DNA of 64,000 nucleotides, from contig CAWUXE010000004.1 of the NCBI GenBank assembly GCA_963926475.1, forward strand, positions 1-64,000, given 5' to 3'. The translations under genes and the position numbers were made by a program. The notes under the pieces are model-generated. The model was not told where the DNA came from. It ran no database searches and worked only from the letters and a program-made list of their open reading frames with translations. The first letter of the stretch is position 1. The number at the start of each line of letters is the position of its first letter. The stretch comes from UBA2040 sp002384725. GTDB lineage: Bacteria; Bacteroidota; Bacteroidia; Flavobacteriales_D; Crocinitomicaceae. Positions 33,622-41,287 of the stretch are shown piece after piece.

Positions 33622-33996
33622 TTATTTTTTAGGTCTTTTTGTTCCATACTTAGAACGACGTTGAGTTCTTCCCTCAACCCCAGCTGTATCTTCTGCTCCG
33701 CGGACGATGTGATATCTCACACCAGGAAGATCTTTAACTCTTCCTCCACGAACAAGTACTAAACTGTGTTCCTGTAAATTATGACCTTCTCCACCGATAT
33801 ACGCATTGACTTCCTTACCGTTAGTCAAGCGCACCCTTGCTACCTTTCGCATAGCTGAGTTCGGTTTCTTAGGAGTAGTGGTGTACACACGCACACATAC
33901 CCCTTTACGCTGTGGACAAGAATCGAGCGCAGCCGACTTGCTTTTTTTAACCACTGCTGTTCTGCCTTTTCGCACTAATTGTTGAATCGTTGGCAT
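33622..33996 (-). CDS. rpsL: ribosomal protein uS12
   Basis: 124-residue decoding-centre protein and first gene of the long ribosomal run. Visible: MPTIQQLVRKGR, KGVCVRVYTTTPKKPNSAMRKVARVRLTN (including the KPNSA lysine linked to streptomycin response) and GGRVKDLPGVRYHIVRGAEDTAGV. A good promoter lies about 60 nt upstream. Confidence 0.98.
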   Translation of the reverse strand: MPTIQQLVRKGRTAVVKKSKSAALDSCPQRKGVCVRVYTTTPKKPNSAMRKVARVRLTNGKEVNAYIGGEGHNLQEHSLVLVRGGRVKDLPGVRYHIVRGAEDTAGVEGRTQRRSKYGTKRPKK

Positions 33997-34055
33997 ACTT
34001 TAAACCTGTTAACTTTAATTAATAAATAAATGCCCCAAACGCACTTTGAGGGGTG

Positions 34056-34085
34056 CAAAGATATGAGATTATTTTTATAAACCAA
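34056..34085 (-). promoter_or_regulatory. promoter of the rpsL-rplQ super-operon
   Basis: Minus-strand TTG (34083-34085), 19-nt spacer, then TATCTTTG (34056-34063), an exact fit to the Bacteroidota TTG-N17-21-TAnnTTTG pattern. It predicts a leader of about 50 nt before rpsL. No comparable promoter was noticed inside the 17-kb run, so this may drive much of it. Confidence 0.7.
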
Positions 34086-34520
34086 GGGCTGGAGCGAAAA
34101 AAAGTGACTTTTTTCACAAGTGAGTGTGGAAAGATAAAAAAGACAGATTAAGTCAGAAAATAATTGAAGTGCAATTGAAACTCTACTCTAGTGTTTCAAT
34201 TGCATTCACCCTAAAGTTAATGCAATAATAATGATATCATCTTTTATAAGATGGGCCATGAATATCTTCGTTCATCAGAATCCGTAAAAAGGTATTAAAG
34301 TCAAACTTTCTTGAAATTGAGTAGACTAATATTCTGATTTCCCAAATAATATAGGGCTCTTTGCACCGCACTATTGGGTCTTTTTCTGGCTCAATCCCAC
34401 TCTACAATCCGCTAAGAAGAATTTATACCTACAGCATATTGATTCTTCCATGAATTAATTAATACACAGAAATGCAACTTTTGTAATTCTGTGTTAACGA
34501 ATTATTATTAAAAAAAACAA
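34086..34520. other. non-coding stretch between the rpsL promoter and pdhB terminator
   Basis: About 435 nt with no plausible gene on either strand. It contains an A/T-rich near-palindrome around 34096-34116, a strong stem-loop (34170-34204, listed separately) and a weaker 8-bp stem with arms ACACAGAA (34464-34471) and its complement (34487-34494). No tRNA fold or homology to a known RNA was recognised. Confidence 0.6.
34170..34204. repeat. 12-bp inverted repeat / stem-loop without T run
   Basis: TGCAATTGAAAC at 34170-34181 and its perfect complement at 34193-34204, loop of 11 nt; a further GAA/TTC pairing past one bulged base extends the stem. There is no adjacent T run on either strand, so it is not an ordinary terminator. 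It could be an RNA element, a protein-binding site or a dispersed repeat unit. Confidence 0.7.
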
Positions 34521-34550
34521 AAAGACGGAAGTTTATAAACTTCCGCCTTT
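34521..34550 (-). terminator. terminator of pdhB
   Basis: 15-bp arms (34521-34535 and 34536-34550) built on GGCGGAAGTTTA; the one non-complementary position becomes a G-U pair only in minus-strand RNA, and the T-rich tract (34511-34523 read in reverse) also suits the minus strand. It sits about 25 nt after the pdhB stop. Confidence 0.8.
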
Positions 34551-34574
34551 TTTATGTAACGTATTTTTAAATTC

Positions 34575-35555
34575 TTAGTTTCTATACAAAGTGCTTTTTA
34601 CAGCTTTAACCAATCTTTCTACATTTGGCAATGCTTCATCAATCAAAGTTGGTGAAAAAGCGAAAGGTGTATCTGTTTGAGTAACACGCATTACAGGAGC
34701 ATCCAAATAATCAAATGCATAACGTTGTAAGTGATATGAAATCTCAGAAGAAATAGACGCCAATGGCCAAGATTCTTCAAGAACAACACAACGATTTGTT
34801 TTCTTAACCGATTCGACAACTGTCGCATAATCCAACGGGCGAATTGTTCTCAAGTCAATTATTTCGCAAGAAATTCCTTCTTTCTCCAAAACCTCAGCAG
34901 CTTCAAAAGCTACTTTCATTATTTTTCCAAATGAAACGATTGTTACATCCGAACCTTTTCTTTTGATATCAGCAACACCGATTGGAATGATATATTCTCC
35001 TTCAGGAACTTCACCTTTATCTCCGTACATTTTTTCAGATTCCAAGAAAACAACTGGGTCGTTATCACGAATGGCTGCTTTCAACAAACCTTTTGCATCC
35101 GATGGATTAGAGGGTGTGATAACTTTCAATCCAGGAACGTGCGCATAAAATGCTTCGAAACTTTGCGAGTGTGTTGCACCCAATTGACCAGCTGTTCCAT
35201 TTCCACCGCGGAAAACAATTGGACAGTGGTATTGACCACCTGACATCTGCATCATTTTTGCAGCAGAGTTGATGATTTGATCAGCCGCTAAAATCGCGAA
35301 GTTCCAAGTCATGAACTCAACAATGGGGCGAAGTCCATTCATAGAAGCACCGACAGCAATACCAGCAAAACCGAGTTCGGCAATAGGCGTATCGATAACT
35401 CTTTTTGCTCCAAATTCATCCAGCATCCCTTGAGATACTTTATAAGCACCGTTGTATTCAGCAACTTCCTCGCCCATTAAAAATACATTCTCATCTCGAC
35501 GCATTTCCTCTGACATTGCTTCTCTAAGTGCTTCTCTGAATTGTAAGGTTTTCAT
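34575..35555 (-). CDS. pdhB: pyruvate dehydrogenase E1 component beta subunit
   Basis: About 326 residues. Transketolase-like pyrimidine-binding domain (MGEEVAEYNGAYKVSQGMLDEFG, DTPIAELGFAGIAVGASMNGLRPIVEF, VFRGGNGTAGQLGATHSQSFEA) plus the transketolase C-terminal domain (DVTIVSFGKIM ... CEIIDLRTIRPLD). With an alpha subunit it decarboxylates pyruvate using thiamine diphosphate to feed acetyl-CoA formation. pdhA and E2 are not adjacent, so a branched-chain or acetoin E1-beta cannot be fully excluded. A longer frame opens at 35591, but that would overlap the -7 box; I use the ATG at 35555 (MKTLQFREAL). Confidence 0.9.
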   Translation of the reverse strand: MKTLQFREALREAMSEEMRRDENVFLMGEEVAEYNGAYKVSQGMLDEFGAKRVIDTPIAELGFAGIAVGASMNGLRPIVEFMTWNFAILAADQIINSAAKMMQMSGGQYHCPIVFRGGNGTAGQLGATHSQSFEAFYAHVPGLKVITPSNPSDAKGLLKAAIRDNDPVVFLESEKMYGDKGEVPEGEYIIPIGVADIKRKGSDVTIVSFGKIMKVAFEAAEVLEKEGISCEIIDLRTIRPLDYATVVESVKKTNRCVVLEESWPLASISSEISYHLQRYAFDYLDAPVMRVTQTDTPFAFSPTLIDEALPNVERLVKAVKSTLYRN

Positions 35556-35588
35556 CATTTTCTTTTTAGTCCTATTAATAAGGTGCGC

Positions 35589-35619
35589 CAAAATTAGAGT
35601 TTAGGAGTTTAAGGTGCAA
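35589..35619 (-). promoter_or_regulatory. promoter of pdhB
   Basis: Minus-strand TTG (35617-35619), 20-nt spacer, TAATTTTG (35589-35596). It matches the phylum consensus and supports the downstream ATG at 35555 as the start. Confidence 0.6.
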
Positions 35620-35657
35620 GATATATTTCGGATTTTTTGCTCAAAATTCCTTTGACA

Positions 35658-35726
35658 ATTGACTATTGACGGTCGACCTTAACCAAAATTGATGACAAAA
35701 GTCAAAGTGAGAGGTCAATAGTCAAT
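35658..35726. repeat. long-loop inverted repeat ATTGACTATTGAC
   Basis: A 13-nt arm at 35658-35670 and its perfect complement at 35714-35726, separated by 43 nt; each arm itself contains TTGAC-type direct repeats, and the loop holds more GTCAA/TTGAC words. Five T residues follow the second arm on the plus strand. Lies between divergent pdhB and etfB; could be a regulator-binding array or a dispersed intergenic repeat. Confidence 0.65.
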
Positions 35727-35802
35727 AGTTTTTACTAGGCATGCATAGGGAAATTTAATTTTATTATCTATCTTCGTTTAAACAATTTTTAGCAGATAAT
35801 GT

Positions 35803-35810
35803 TAATTTTG
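35803..35810 (+). promoter_or_regulatory. candidate -7 box for etfBA
   Basis: TAATTTTG, an exact TAnnTTTG match, 31 nt before the etfB ATG. The -33 region has only a degenerate GTTTA at a 22-nt spacing. Confidence 0.45.
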
Positions 35811-35841
35811 TAATTCGAATTTTCACGATAAAACAATCAAC

Positions 35842-36582
35842 ATGAAGATATTGGTTTGTATCAGTAAAGCACCTGATACCACATCAAAAATCGCCTTTAC
35901 GAACGGAAACACTCAGTTTGACGAAAATGGCGTTCAATTTATTGTTAACCCTTATGACGAGTGGTACGCGCTCGTTCGCGCTTTGGAATTAAAAGAAGCG
36001 AATGGAGGTACAGTAACGATAATAACAGTTGGTCCAGCGACCGACGATACAGTGATTAGAAAAGCATTGGCAATTGGAGCTGATGATGCAGTTAGAATAG
36101 ATGCTATTCCAACGGATGCCTATTTCACAGCCATGCAAATCGCAAATTACGCGAAGGAAAATGGATACGAAATGGTAATGACGGGTAAGGAAACCATCAA
36201 TTATAACGGCTCACAAGTAGCTGGAATGATTGCGGAAGCAATGGATATCCCTTTTGTTTCATTGGCAACAAAATTAGACATGAATGGAAATTTAGCAACA
36301 TTGGAAAGAGAAGTTACTGGTGGAGTTCAAGTAGTTGAAGTAAATACTCCGTGTGTTATTTCCTGTGCAAAAGGTATGGCTGAACAACGTATTCCCAATA
36401 TGCGTGGAATTATGGCAGCTAGAACGAAGCCTTTGAACGTAATCGCTCCTTCGACTGTTGATGCTTTGACGGAATATGTTTCTTACGAAACACCGAGTGC
36501 AAAGTCTGCTGTAAAAATGATTGATCCAGAAAACATGGATGAATTAGTGGAATTATTGCATAGAGAAGCGAAAGTTATTTAA
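35842..36582 (+). CDS. etfB: electron transfer flavoprotein beta subunit
   Basis: 246 residues. Starts MKILVCISKAPDTTSKI; contains VNPYDEWYALVRALELKE, GADDAVRIDA and the ETF-beta block GKETINYNGSQVAGMIAEAMDIPFVS, which contributes to AMP binding and the subunit interface. With EtfA it carries electrons from acyl-CoA and other dehydrogenases to the quinone pool. First gene of an etfBA pair; 45 nt separate it from etfA and contain a tight 8-bp hairpin. Confidence 0.95.
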   Translation: MKILVCISKAPDTTSKIAFTNGNTQFDENGVQFIVNPYDEWYALVRALELKEANGGTVTIITVGPATDDTVIRKALAIGADDAVRIDAIPTDAYFTAMQIANYAKENGYEMVMTGKETINYNGSQVAGMIAEAMDIPFVSLATKLDMNGNLATLEREVTGGVQVVEVNTPCVISCAKGMAEQRIPNMRGIMAARTKPLNVIAPSTVDALTEYVSYETPSAKSAVKMIDPENMDELVELLHREAKVI

Positions 36583-36585
36583 AAT

Positions 36586-36604
36586 ATCGGACTCCAAGTC
36601 CGAT
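36586..36604 (+). other. tight hairpin between etfB and etfA
   Basis: ATCGGACT (36586-36593), 3-nt loop CCA, AGTCCGAT (36597-36604). There is no T run, so it probably does not end transcription; an mRNA-stability or expression-ratio element is possible. Confidence 0.5.
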
Positions 36605-36627
36605 GTTGAACGACAAAAAAATAAAAA

Positions 36628-37569
36628 ATGATATTAGTATATATAAATTCAGATCACGGAATTGGCAAAGGTGCCATGGAAGTGGTAACATACGCTAAAA
36701 AACTAGGAGATGTAACGGTGGTAACAGCCGGAAGTGCCTCCGATAGTGATTTAGCAACTTTGGGACAATATGGAGCATCAAAAGTTCTTGTTGACAGAAA
36801 TGCCAAAGCAGATGATGCGCAACAATTGACACGATTAGTTGCTACAGGGGCTAGTTCCGTAGGAGCAAAAATGATTATTTTTTCTCATGACTTAATTGCG
36901 AAATCTGTTGCACCTCGTTTATCTGTTAAGTTAAAAGCGGGATTAATTTCAGGAGCAATTGCGTTGCCTGAAACTGGTGGAGATTTCACATGTAAAGTCA
37001 ATGTTTTCTCTGGAAAAGCTTTTGGAACAGTAAAAGTGAACACAGATATTAAAATCATTTCATTATTGCCGAACACTTTGAAACCCGAAGCAACTGGTTC
37101 GGATTGCAGTGTCGAAAGTTTCGATGGAAATGCAGGTGCAGTGGGTATCGTCGTGAAAGAAACAAAAATCCCGCAGGGTGAAATTCCATTGACAGAGGCT
37201 GAATTGGTTGTAAGTGCTGGTAGAGGATTGAAAGGTCCTGAAAACTGGGGAATGGTTGAAGATTTGGCCAAAACTTTAGGTGCGGCAACAGCATGTTCTC
37301 GCCCGATAGCCGATATTGGTTGGAGACCTCACCATGAGCACGTTGGTCAAACAGGTTTTGCCATTCGTCCGAATTTATACATTGCCGCAGGCATTTCTGG
37401 TGCAATTCAGCATTTAGCTGGAGTCAACGGATCGAAAATTATTGTAGTCATCAACACAGATCCAGAAGCACCGTTTTTCAAAGCAGCAGATTATGGCGTA
37501 CTCGGTGATGCTTTCGAAGTTTTACCTCGATTAAACGAATCTCTTAAAAAATTCAAAGCGGCTCAATAA
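36628..37569 (+). CDS. etfA: electron transfer flavoprotein alpha subunit
   Basis: 313 residues. The N-terminal half is adenine-nucleotide-fold; the C-terminal FAD domain shows VVSAGRGLKGPENWGMVEDLA, GAATACSRPIADIGW, VGQTGFAIRPNLYIAAGISGAIQHLAG and INTDPEAPFFKAADYGVLGDAFEVLP, the classic FAD-binding signature. Forms the heterodimer with EtfB. Confidence 0.96.
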   Translation: MILVYINSDHGIGKGAMEVVTYAKKLGDVTVVTAGSASDSDLATLGQYGASKVLVDRNAKADDAQQLTRLVATGASSVGAKMIIFSHDLIAKSVAPRLSVKLKAGLISGAIALPETGGDFTCKVNVFSGKAFGTVKVNTDIKIISLLPNTLKPEATGSDCSVESFDGNAGAVGIVVKETKIPQGEIPLTEAELVVSAGRGLKGPENWGMVEDLAKTLGAATACSRPIADIGWRPHHEHVGQTGFAIRPNLYIAAGISGAIQHLAGVNGSKIIVVINTDPEAPFFKAADYGVLGDAFEVLPRLNESLKKFKAAQ

Positions 37570-37609
37570 TTAATTCGCTTAGAAATTGTATTTTTGAAAT
37601 AACATAAGT

Positions 37610-37637
37610 ATAGGGAGGCGACACGTTGCTTCCCTAT
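37610..37637 (+). terminator. hairpin after etfA
   Basis: 12-bp stem (37610-37621 with 37626-37637, two G-U pairs) around a CACG loop, 41 nt after the etfA stop. The following bases (TCATTTTAAAT) are only moderately T-rich. A TATTTTTG box at 37589-37596 lies just upstream, so the hairpin could instead be in the leader of the next gene. Confidence 0.5.
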
Positions 37638-37672
37638 TCATTTTAAATAGGCTGAAGTCTTGTCCTTAACAG

Positions 37673-38263
37673 ATGGAGAAAGTAAAACTTGAAATTGTTG
37701 GTTTATCGTATAGTCAGACTCAGTCTGGCGCCTACGCATTAGTTTTGGCTGAAGTTGGTGGAAAGCGACGTTTACCTATTATTATCGGAGGGTTTGAAGC
37801 TCAGGCAATTGCTATAGAATTGGAGAAAATGGTTCCTACGCGTCCATTGACACATGACTTATTTAAAAGTTTTGCAACCTCATTTACAATAATCATCAAA
37901 GAAATAATTATTTACAAATTGGTTGAAGGTATATTCTACGCTAAAATTGTCTGTGAAAAAGATGGATTTTCTACTGAAATAGATGCCCGAACTTCAGATG
38001 CCGTAGCAATTGGTGTTCGATTCATTTGTCCGATTTATACATTTGAAAATATTATTTCAAGCGCTGGTATTTTATTAGACGAAACGGATGAGACCGAAGA
38101 ACCTTTGAACATACTTGATTTTGAAGATGAATTAGAATCAACCGAAATTGTTGAGAAAAAAAGTATCCAAGATTTAGAGGACGAACTACAAGCTGCCATA
38201 GACAATGAAGATTACGAATTGGCTTCAAAACTTCGGGACGAAATCAATAAGAGAACTTCTTAA
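37673..38263 (+). CDS. bifunctional nuclease (BFN/DUF151) with C-terminal UVR motif
   Basis: 196 residues. Residues 1-130 are a BFN domain: KLEIVGLSYSQTQSGAYALVLAEVGGKRRLPIIIGGFEAQAIAIELE and DARTSDAVAIGVRFICPIYT. The C-terminal 35 residues (IQDLEDELQAAIDNEDYELASKLRDEINK) form a UvrB/UvrC-type coiled hairpin. The fused arrangement is typical of Bacteroidota. Plant and some bacterial BFN proteins show RNase/DNase activity; the function here is inferred only. Between the UVR and BFN parts is an acidic linker. Confidence 0.87.
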   Translation: MEKVKLEIVGLSYSQTQSGAYALVLAEVGGKRRLPIIIGGFEAQAIAIELEKMVPTRPLTHDLFKSFATSFTIIIKEIIIYKLVEGIFYAKIVCEKDGFSTEIDARTSDAVAIGVRFICPIYTFENIISSAGILLDETDETEEPLNILDFEDELESTEIVEKKSIQDLEDELQAAIDNEDYELASKLRDEINKRTS

Positions 38264-38335
38264 TTGTCTTTTGTTGAAAATTCAACCGTTTCCGAAAAAG
38301 AATCTTAAATTTAGCTTCAACTTGAAATAAACTCT

Positions 38336-39991
38336 ATGTGCAAAAGATTTTCATTGCTTTTCATTCTTCTTGCTATTACTACTCTATCGTTTTCACAAGA
38401 AATCCAAGGCAAGTGGGATTTAAACACAGGAAATGGAGATTTTATTGAGTTAAACGATGGAAACTACAATATCAAAATATCTGATCCTAAGCTTATTAGA
38501 AAGGGAGATTATTTAGTCGAAGACTCTAGCTTATTCTTATTTGGAAAGTCTGGGAATCTATCTACCCATCGTTATAAGATTTTAAAATATTCCGAATCAA
38601 CTTTAACTTTAGAGAAGAACGGAAAAAAAACATCTTTCAAAAAAGACACTTCCAAAGCTCCAATTTTTACAGATCAAGTCAAACCGAGTAAAGGAATAAG
38701 TTTTGGCGGGTTGTTAAGAGGGCTTCTTGGAATGCTGATTTTACTTGCAATCGCCATACTGTTTAGTAAAAACCGAAAAGCGATAAATTGGAAAACCGTC
38801 GGTTTAGGAGTTGCTGCCCAATTGATTTTAGCGATAGGCGTTCTTAAAGTTGGATTCATTCAATCTGGGTTTGAATATGTAGGCGGATTATTTGTGTTGG
38901 TATTGGATTTCACGCGGTCAGGAAGCGAATTTCTCCTAGGAGGAATGATGAGCATCGACAGTTACGGTTTCATTTTCCTTTTCCAAGTATTGCCTACTAT
39001 CATCTTTTTTTCCGCACTTACCTCTGTACTCTTCTATTTGGGAATCATTCAAAAAATCGTCAAACTTTTAGCAATTGCTCTTACGAAGTTACTAGCCATT
39101 TCAGGAGCGGAAAGTTTATCTGTAGCCGGAAATATTTTCTTAGGTCAAACAGAAGCACCTTTGATGATAAAAGCCTACCTCGAAAAAATGAACAAGAGTG
39201 AAATCTTATTGGTCATGATAGGTGGAATGGCCACAGTTGCAGGAGGAGTTTTGGCAGCCTACATTGGTTTTCTTGGTGGAGATGATCATGCCTTACGACT
39301 TGAATTTGCCAAGCATTTGTTGGCAGCCTCTGTAATGGCCGCTCCAGGTGCGATTGTTATTGCAAAAATACTCTACCCTCAAACCGAACCAATTAACACC
39401 GAGGTTGAAGTTTCAAAAGAAAAAATTGGCTCCAATATTTTGGACGCCATCTCAACAGGAACAACGGAAGGATTGAAACTTGCCGCAAATGTCGGAGCCA
39501 TGCTTTTGGTCTTCATCGCCTTTATTGCTATGATCAATTATTCCCTTGGCTGGGTCGGTGACTGGTCCGGTCTGAATGGAGTTATTGCCGAAAACACACC
39601 ATATTCCGCCTTTTCCTTAGAAACTATTTTAGGTATCGTCTTCGCTCCTTTGATGTGGTTAATTGGTGTCGCTTCAGAAGATATGATGCTGATGGGACAA
39701 CTATTGGGCGTAAAACTGGCCGCTTCCGAATTCGTTGGATACATACAACTAGCGGATTTGAAAGATCCTGGAAATGCCATGCATTTAACGTATAACAAAT
39801 CTGTTATTATGGCAACCTATATGTTATGTGGATTCGCCAACTTCGCTTCCATCGGAATACAAATTGGCGGAATTGGATCCTTGGCACCCAATCAACGTAA
39901 AACACTGTCAGAATTTGGATTAAAAGCTGTAATCGGAGGAAGTTTAGCTTCTTTGATGTCCGCTACAATTGCCGGAATGATAATCGGATAA
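38336..39991 (+). CDS. concentrative nucleoside transporter (CNT/NupC) with N-terminal exported domain
   Basis: 551 residues. Residues 1-20 form a signal peptide (SLLFILLAITTLSFSQ), about 21-110 a small lipocalin-like domain (GKWDLNTGNGDF, YLVEDSSLFLFGKSG, LTLEKNGKKTSF), then a CNT transporter with about nine to ten helices. CNT hallmarks: AGNIFLGQTEAPLMIKAYLEKM, MIGGMATVAGGVLAAYIGFLGG and LMWLIGVASEDMMLMGQLLGVK. CNTs import nucleosides with Na+ or H+. The extra N-terminal domain would lie in the periplasm; its role is unknown. Confidence 0.9.
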   Translation: MCKRFSLLFILLAITTLSFSQEIQGKWDLNTGNGDFIELNDGNYNIKISDPKLIRKGDYLVEDSSLFLFGKSGNLSTHRYKILKYSESTLTLEKNGKKTSFKKDTSKAPIFTDQVKPSKGISFGGLLRGLLGMLILLAIAILFSKNRKAINWKTVGLGVAAQLILAIGVLKVGFIQSGFEYVGGLFVLVLDFTRSGSEFLLGGMMSIDSYGFIFLFQVLPTIIFFSALTSVLFYLGIIQKIVKLLAIALTKLLAISGAESLSVAGNIFLGQTEAPLMIKAYLEKMNKSEILLVMIGGMATVAGGVLAAYIGFLGGDDHALRLEFAKHLLAASVMAAPGAIVIAKILYPQTEPINTEVEVSKEKIGSNILDAISTGTTEGLKLAANVGAMLLVFIAFIAMINYSLGWVGDWSGLNGVIAENTPYSAFSLETILGIVFAPLMWLIGVASEDMMLMGQLLGVKLAASEFVGYIQLADLKDPGNAMHLTYNKSVIMATYMLCGFANFASIGIQIGGIGSLAPNQRKTLSEFGLKAVIGGSLASLMSATIAGMIIG

Positions 39992-40002
39992 AATAAAATC
40001 AG

Positions 40003-40428
40003 GTGAAAAATTTCTTTGTTTTCATAACACTCACCTATTTCATTTCTGCTTGTTCTCCCTTTTCGAAATTAGCAAAAGAAAGTAAGGTTGAAACAGTTAA
40101 CGGATATGTTCGTGTGTTCAATCCGAAGGTCAATTTATCTAATTTGAATTTTGGCGATGTTCGGTTTGCTTTTACCAAAAAAGAATATAAACTTCTGAAT
40201 CCGAAAACGAAACCGTCTTTTAAAAACATACTTCTTTATGGGAAGACTATTACTGCTCCTTTCTACAATTATTACATCCTCCAAGAAACGAATGATCTGT
40301 CTGATATATTATACTCCTATTTCGATTTCGGAATGGACGAAGACAAGGTAATACTCGCCATTTCTAAAAACACACCTACCGCTGATAAGCAATTTATTAT
40401 TGCAAATATTTCGGACTACTTGAAATAA
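40003..40428 (+). CDS. hypothetical lipoprotein
   Basis: 141 residues from a GTG start (40003), 11 nt after the transporter gene and likely cotranscribed. The signal peptide ends in a lipobox, TYFISAC, with the cysteine at residue 17. The rest (GYVRVFNPKVNLSNLNFGDVRF, KNILLYGKTITAPFYNYYIL) matches no family I know. Probably membrane-anchored. Confidence 0.68.
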   Translation: MKNFFVFITLTYFISACSPFSKLAKESKVETVNGYVRVFNPKVNLSNLNFGDVRFAFTKKEYKLLNPKTKPSFKNILLYGKTITAPFYNYYILQETNDLSDILYSYFDFGMDEDKVILAISKNTPTADKQFIIANISDYLK

Positions 40429-40497
40429 TTTCAAAAACTTTTATGGAAATCTAAAACTTCCTTCATCTCAAGGGTATAACCTTTAAAATACAAAAAG

Positions 40498-41232
40498 ATG
40501 AAAAAGTTAATGACAATGATTGCCCTCTTGATTGCAGGAGCAAGTTTCGGCCAAGTTTCTTTTGGCGATGTGATAGGAATAATAGTACAAGATGGCACAA
40601 ACGAACCTATTGATTACGCAAGAGTTTTTATTCTTGACCATGGAAAAGCCTATAATTCAAGAACAGGAATGGATGGCAAGTTCAAAATAAGTGCTATCCC
40701 TTCTGGAACGTATGAACTTTTGATAATGAAAGATCAAGACACCATGAGAGCTGGCCAAGTGAAAGTAATGACAGAAGCCATTGCTGATTTAGGAACGATT
40801 ATGTACACAAACGATGTAATCAAACAATTGGAAGGAGTAATCATTTCTGCAAATGGTGACGGATTAAAACTAATCAAAGGATTCTTACCTATTCCTCGTT
40901 TAGAAGCCGAAGAAATTGCTCGAAGCCCGAATAAATTCAGTATTTCCACAATGGTATCAAGCATGACGACCGACGTTAAAAAAACAGACGATGGTTCACT
41001 CGTTTTCCGAGGAGCGAGAAAAGGCGACATGATTTACTACGTAGACGGAATAAAAATAGTAGGCGATCAGTTGAACCTACCCAGCACATCTATCGGAAAC
41101 ATGATGGTTTATTCAGGTGGTCTTCCAGCTCAGTTTGGTGACACAATGGGTGGTGTGGTTGCCATAGAAACAAAAGGATATTTCGATTTATTGCGTCAAT
41201 ATGAATCTGCTCAATTGAGAAAAAACAAATAA
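40498..41232 (+). CDS. CarboxypepD_reg + TonB plug protein lacking the beta-barrel
   Basis: 244 residues. Signal peptide about 1-18, carboxypeptidase-regulatory-like domain (GIIVQDGTNEPIDYARVFILDHG ... FKISAIPSGTYELLI), then a TonB-receptor plug-like domain (SSMTTDVKKTDDGSLVFRGARKGDMIYYVDGIKI ... MMVYSGGLPAQFGDTMGGVVAIETKG). It ends 20 residues later, where a receptor would continue for about 500 residues of barrel. A strong terminator follows 20 nt after the stop, so it appears to be a complete short gene, not a recent truncation. A periplasmic accessory role for another receptor is a guess. Confidence 0.82.
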   Translation: MKKLMTMIALLIAGASFGQVSFGDVIGIIVQDGTNEPIDYARVFILDHGKAYNSRTGMDGKFKISAIPSGTYELLIMKDQDTMRAGQVKVMTEAIADLGTIMYTNDVIKQLEGVIISANGDGLKLIKGFLPIPRLEAEEIARSPNKFSISTMVSSMTTDVKKTDDGSLVFRGARKGDMIYYVDGIKIVGDQLNLPSTSIGNMMVYSGGLPAQFGDTMGGVVAIETKGYFDLLRQYESAQLRKNK

Positions 41233-41252
41233 GTATTTGCGCCACTATTCAG

Positions 41253-41287
41253 AAACCTTCTTCGATTTTTCGAGGGAGGTTTTTTTT
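41253..41287 (+). terminator. terminator after the plug-domain gene
   Basis: 12-bp stem, AAACCTTCTTCG (41253-41264) with CGAGGGAGGTTT (41271-41282), using G-U pairs that form only in plus-strand RNA, followed by T residues to 41287. The stop codon of the convergent manC gene is embedded in the same T run. Confidence 0.85.

Noticed and set aside
33997..34574. Possible tRNA or known riboswitch in the largest gap
   Set aside because: No cloverleaf arms, TTC-arm or known riboswitch core was found by eye; only generic stems.
37589..37596. TATTTTTG as a promoter for the bifunctional nuclease
   Set aside because: No -33 element at a suitable spacing and a hairpin lies between it and the gene, so support is too weak to list alone.
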